Below, piece by piece: positions 6,627-8,044 of a stretch of DNA of 8,044 nucleotides; position 1 is the stretch's first letter; each line of letters opens with the position of its first letter. Made by a program: the position numbers and the translations under genes. Source of the stretch: an uncultured Flammeovirgaceae bacterium (lineage in GTDB: Bacteria > Bacteroidota > Bacteroidia > Cytophagales > Cyclobacteriaceae); the NCBI GenBank assembly GCA_937138955.1, contig CAKZPJ010000607.1:1-8044 (forward strand), given 5' to 3'. The notes below the pieces were generated by a model that made no database searches, was not told where the DNA came from, and worked only from the letters and a program-made list of their open reading frames with translations.

Positions 6627-7750
6627 ATGAGTGAACAAAACCTATTTGATTTGTACGTTGACTACCTGATGGTAAGCACGGGTCAAGTAAGTGCTACGGG
6701 GCTTGCTGCTTTGCTAGATGATACTTTTAGCCATGACAAGGTAACCCGGATGTTAAGCCAATCTCCCGACCTGTTTAGCCCTGCTCACTACTGGAAACGA
6801 GTTAAGCCCATTGTCTGACAAGTAGGTGCTGAAGAAGGAGTACTTATAGTAGACGATTTTGTAGTAGATAAGCCTCATTCATCGGAAAATGAACTAATTA
6901 CCTATCATCATAGCCACCTGCATGGGGGCACAGTAAAAGGTATCAATATCGTGCACCTTCAGTACAGTGTCCCCTATCAAGAGCAAACGATCAATTTGCC
7001 CGTAGGCTTTGAGGTAGTCCGCAAAACAGCAACGCAGATGAACGAGCAAACTGGTAAAAAAGAACAATACAGTCCGGTGAGTAAAAATGAAATGGCTCGC
7101 GATTTGCTACATCAGGCTCATTTTATGCATCATGTTCCCTTCTCGTGGGTGCTGGCTGACACTTGGCGGCCGCCGCTGCGGTATGGCAACGCGCCCAATA
7201 TCAAGTATGTGGTACAGAAGCTAAAAAAAGATGTGCTCTTTGGAATGAAGTCTAACCGCAATATAGCCCTTAGTAAGGGACAAGCCCGCCGTAAAGAATT
7301 TGTCAAGTTAGCCGACATTGCGCTCCAGCCAGGACAGGTACAAGAAATATGGCTCGACCGAGTGCCATTTCCCCTCTATGTCGCCAAAGAAGTCTATGTC
7401 AATGCGGGGCATCCCATGCCGATAATAGTGAGGGAGAACTGTTTCTGGTGACGAACAAGCAAGGAATGACTTACCAACAAATGATTTCGCTCTACCCAGA
7501 GCGCTGGCGGATTGAACCCAGCCATAAGTCATTGAAGAATAATGCTTCCATCAGGGCTTCACCAACTAAAATACCACGGACACAATCTAATCATGTTTTT
7601 GCTTCGTTTTGTGCTCTAGTGCAGTTTGAGTGGTTGAAGATTCATACCAAGCTTAACCATTTTGCCCTAAAACATAAACTCTATGCGGCAGCTATACATC
7701 AAGCTTTCCAAGAACTACAGCAAATGAAGCACTCAATCGCATATGCGTAA
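6627..7750 (+). pseudogene. Broken IS4-family DDE transposase
   Basis: Reading from the ATG at 6627, codon 64 is TGA (6816-6818), probably a C-to-T change of an arginine CGA. The same frame then stays open to 7401. There a 14-bp insertion shifts the frame; the remaining gene is read in another frame and ends at the TAA at 7748-7750, inside the right terminal repeat. Removing the 14 bp and reading through the TGA gives a continuous 369-residue transposase. The catalytic residues are still visible: the first Asp in LIVDDF (codons 76-77), the second in LADTW (codon 178), and the IS4 signature Y-x2-R-x3-E-x6-K with Y at 7493, R at 7502, E at 7514 and K at 7535. Five extra residues (RPPLR) follow LADTW, where relatives I remember go directly from W to an aromatic residue. 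I recognise the family from Bacteroidota IS copies with endings such as TKLNHFALK. The decay is light, so inactivation is fairly recent. Confidence 0.9.
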
Positions 7751-7756
7751 CATCAG
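7744..7756 (-). repeat. Right terminal inverted repeat of the IS
   Basis: TGCGTAACATCAG on the plus strand, an exact reverse complement of the left repeat. It contains the transposase stop codon and, on the minus strand, supplies the stop codon of the gene fragment interrupted here. Confidence 0.85.
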
Positions 7757-7890
7757 TGAATAACCCCCTTCAAATCGTTTTTATCTACCAATAAAATATC
7801 TGTTGGAAAACTGTCACCCGTACGAATATTTTCAATCGAGTTAGTCAGTTTGTCAATCTCTATGTCAACGTATTGCTGATTCGGTATCAT
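7753..7890 (-). pseudogene. 5' fragment of a small conserved Bacteroidota gene, truncated by the IS
   Basis: From the ATG at 7890 the minus strand encodes 45 residues, MIPNQQYVDIEIDKLTNSIE onwards, and then meets TGA (7755-7753) inside the IS terminal repeat. The last one or two codons are IS-derived. The motif IDKLTNSIEN followed by TGDSFPTDI and LLVDKNDLK resembles, from memory, the start of a Bacteroidota family of about 170-180 residues whose function I do not know; the usual continuation is a tryptophan-rich segment. That continuation is not found on the far side of the IS at 6592 and leftwards, so the rest of the gene is lost rather than split. A short stand-alone protein is possible but less likely, because the stop lies in the IS. 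The start is fixed by the frame: the ATG at 7895 leads to a stop after two codons. Confidence 0.65.
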
Positions 7891-7952
7891 TCCATAAATT
7901 TAGCAATAATGTGAAATAAATATTCTTGCCGCTATCAAGTTTTCTTTATGAC

Positions 7953-8044
7953 GCCCAACGTCCAACTAAAATGAGTATGCGTCCCAGTTGCTAGAAGCAC
8001 TTAGGTTTCTAATTTGCATTTTATTTTCAAATGGCTCAGTTAGC
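7953..8044 (-). other. Possible attC-like recombination site upstream of the gene fragment (runs to the right edge)
   Basis: On the minus strand GTTGGGC (plus 7953-7959) fits the integron core GTTRRRY, 62 bp before the fragment's ATG. About 80 bp further upstream, at the window edge, is GCTAAC, which could pair with it with one mismatch and one G-T. Between them a 7-bp inverted repeat TAAAATG/CATTTTA (7967-7973 and 8017-8023) encloses two small hairpins. One of these, AGTGCT/AGCAACT, has a bulged A, like the extrahelical bases of attC sites. The size of about 92 nt is in the attC range. The pairing is imperfect, the far core is at the edge, and no integrase is seen, so this is tentative. Confidence 0.22.

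Larger units (their letters stand above)
6593..7756 (+). mobile_element. Inactive IS4-family insertion sequence, full length
   Basis: The element is 1164 bp, bounded by perfect 13-bp inverted repeats CTGATGTTACGCA, and filled by one transposase gene. The outer CTGATG resembles the ends of IS10, and the encoded transposase has the YREK signature of the IS4 family. The bases flanking the two ends (AATTAATAT on the left, TGAATAACC on the right) show no target duplication of any length, so the present flanks probably did not come from one insertion event. The transposase is disrupted (separate entry), so the copy cannot move by itself, but its intact ends could still be used by an active relative. 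Confidence 0.85.

Noticed and set aside
7165..7181. The GCGGCCGC-bearing 15 bp as an engineered linker scar
   Set aside because: The bases do not match a laboratory scar with a duplicated target, and the rest of the window looks natural; a natural indel is simpler.
7130..7532. Minus-strand open frames inside the IS (7130-7318 and 7308-7532)
   Set aside because: They are antisense shadows of the transposase gene, with no start context or recognisable domain.
6584..7765. A target-site duplication around the IS
   Set aside because: The flanks AATTAATAT and TGAATAACC share no direct repeat in register at any length I tried.
1..8044. tRNA, rRNA, CRISPR arrays or riboswitches
   Set aside because: I saw no cloverleaf with CCA-type acceptor, no regularly spaced repeats and no known riboswitch core in the intergenic regions.

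Overview
The window looks like a piece of a Bacteroidota chromosome, most likely a Cytophagales-type marine or soil bacterium. The evidence is an adjacent SusC/SusD outer-membrane uptake pair, no Shine-Dalgarno sequences before the starts, a TTTG/TAnnTTTG-type promoter candidate, and an insertion sequence and a small gene fragment that both resemble families I know from Bacteroidota. The genus assignment is inference; no rRNA or other marker is present.

Layout, left to right. (1) 1-3534, minus strand: the first 105 codons of a SusD-like lipoprotein, which runs off the left edge, and upstream of it in the same operon a complete 1064-residue SusC/RagA TonB-dependent transporter. (2) 3535-4123: an intergenic stretch of about 590 bp, AT-rich in its right part. 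Next to the SusC start it holds a compact three-way-junction fold followed by a strong plus-strand hairpin and T-run, which together look like a small RNA antisense to the SusC leader. Further right are a candidate SusC promoter and the terminator of the next operon. (3) 4124-6435, minus strand: a two-gene operon with a stop/start overlap of one base. It encodes a Tat-exported lipoprotein (gluconate 2-dehydrogenase subunit 3 family) and a GMC-family FAD dehydrogenase, together a likely periplasmic sugar or polyol dehydrogenase. (4) 6593-7756: a complete but dead IS4-family element with perfect 13-bp terminal inverted repeats. Its transposase keeps the DDE and YREK residues but is broken by a TGA and a 14-bp frameshifting insertion. 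(5) 7757-8044, minus strand: the 5' end of a small gene of unknown function, cut off exactly at the IS end. Upstream of it is a GTTGGGC-containing, partly self-complementary segment that could be an attC-like recombination site.

How the parts fit: the SusCD pair would bind and import a glycan or other large nutrient across the outer membrane. The dehydrogenase pair would oxidise a sugar-like substrate in the periplasm, passing electrons to a cytochrome or quinone not encoded here. The two operons are separately terminated, so a shared pathway is only suggested by proximity. The IS end shows a past rearrangement: there is no target duplication, and the rest of the interrupted gene is not on the other side, so an IS-associated deletion probably brought the dehydrogenase operon next to the gene fragment.

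The least explained and most interesting item is the structured antisense RNA candidate at about 3550-3661. The strings of indels with internal dyad symmetry in the transposase and the attC-like region at the right edge are secondary.
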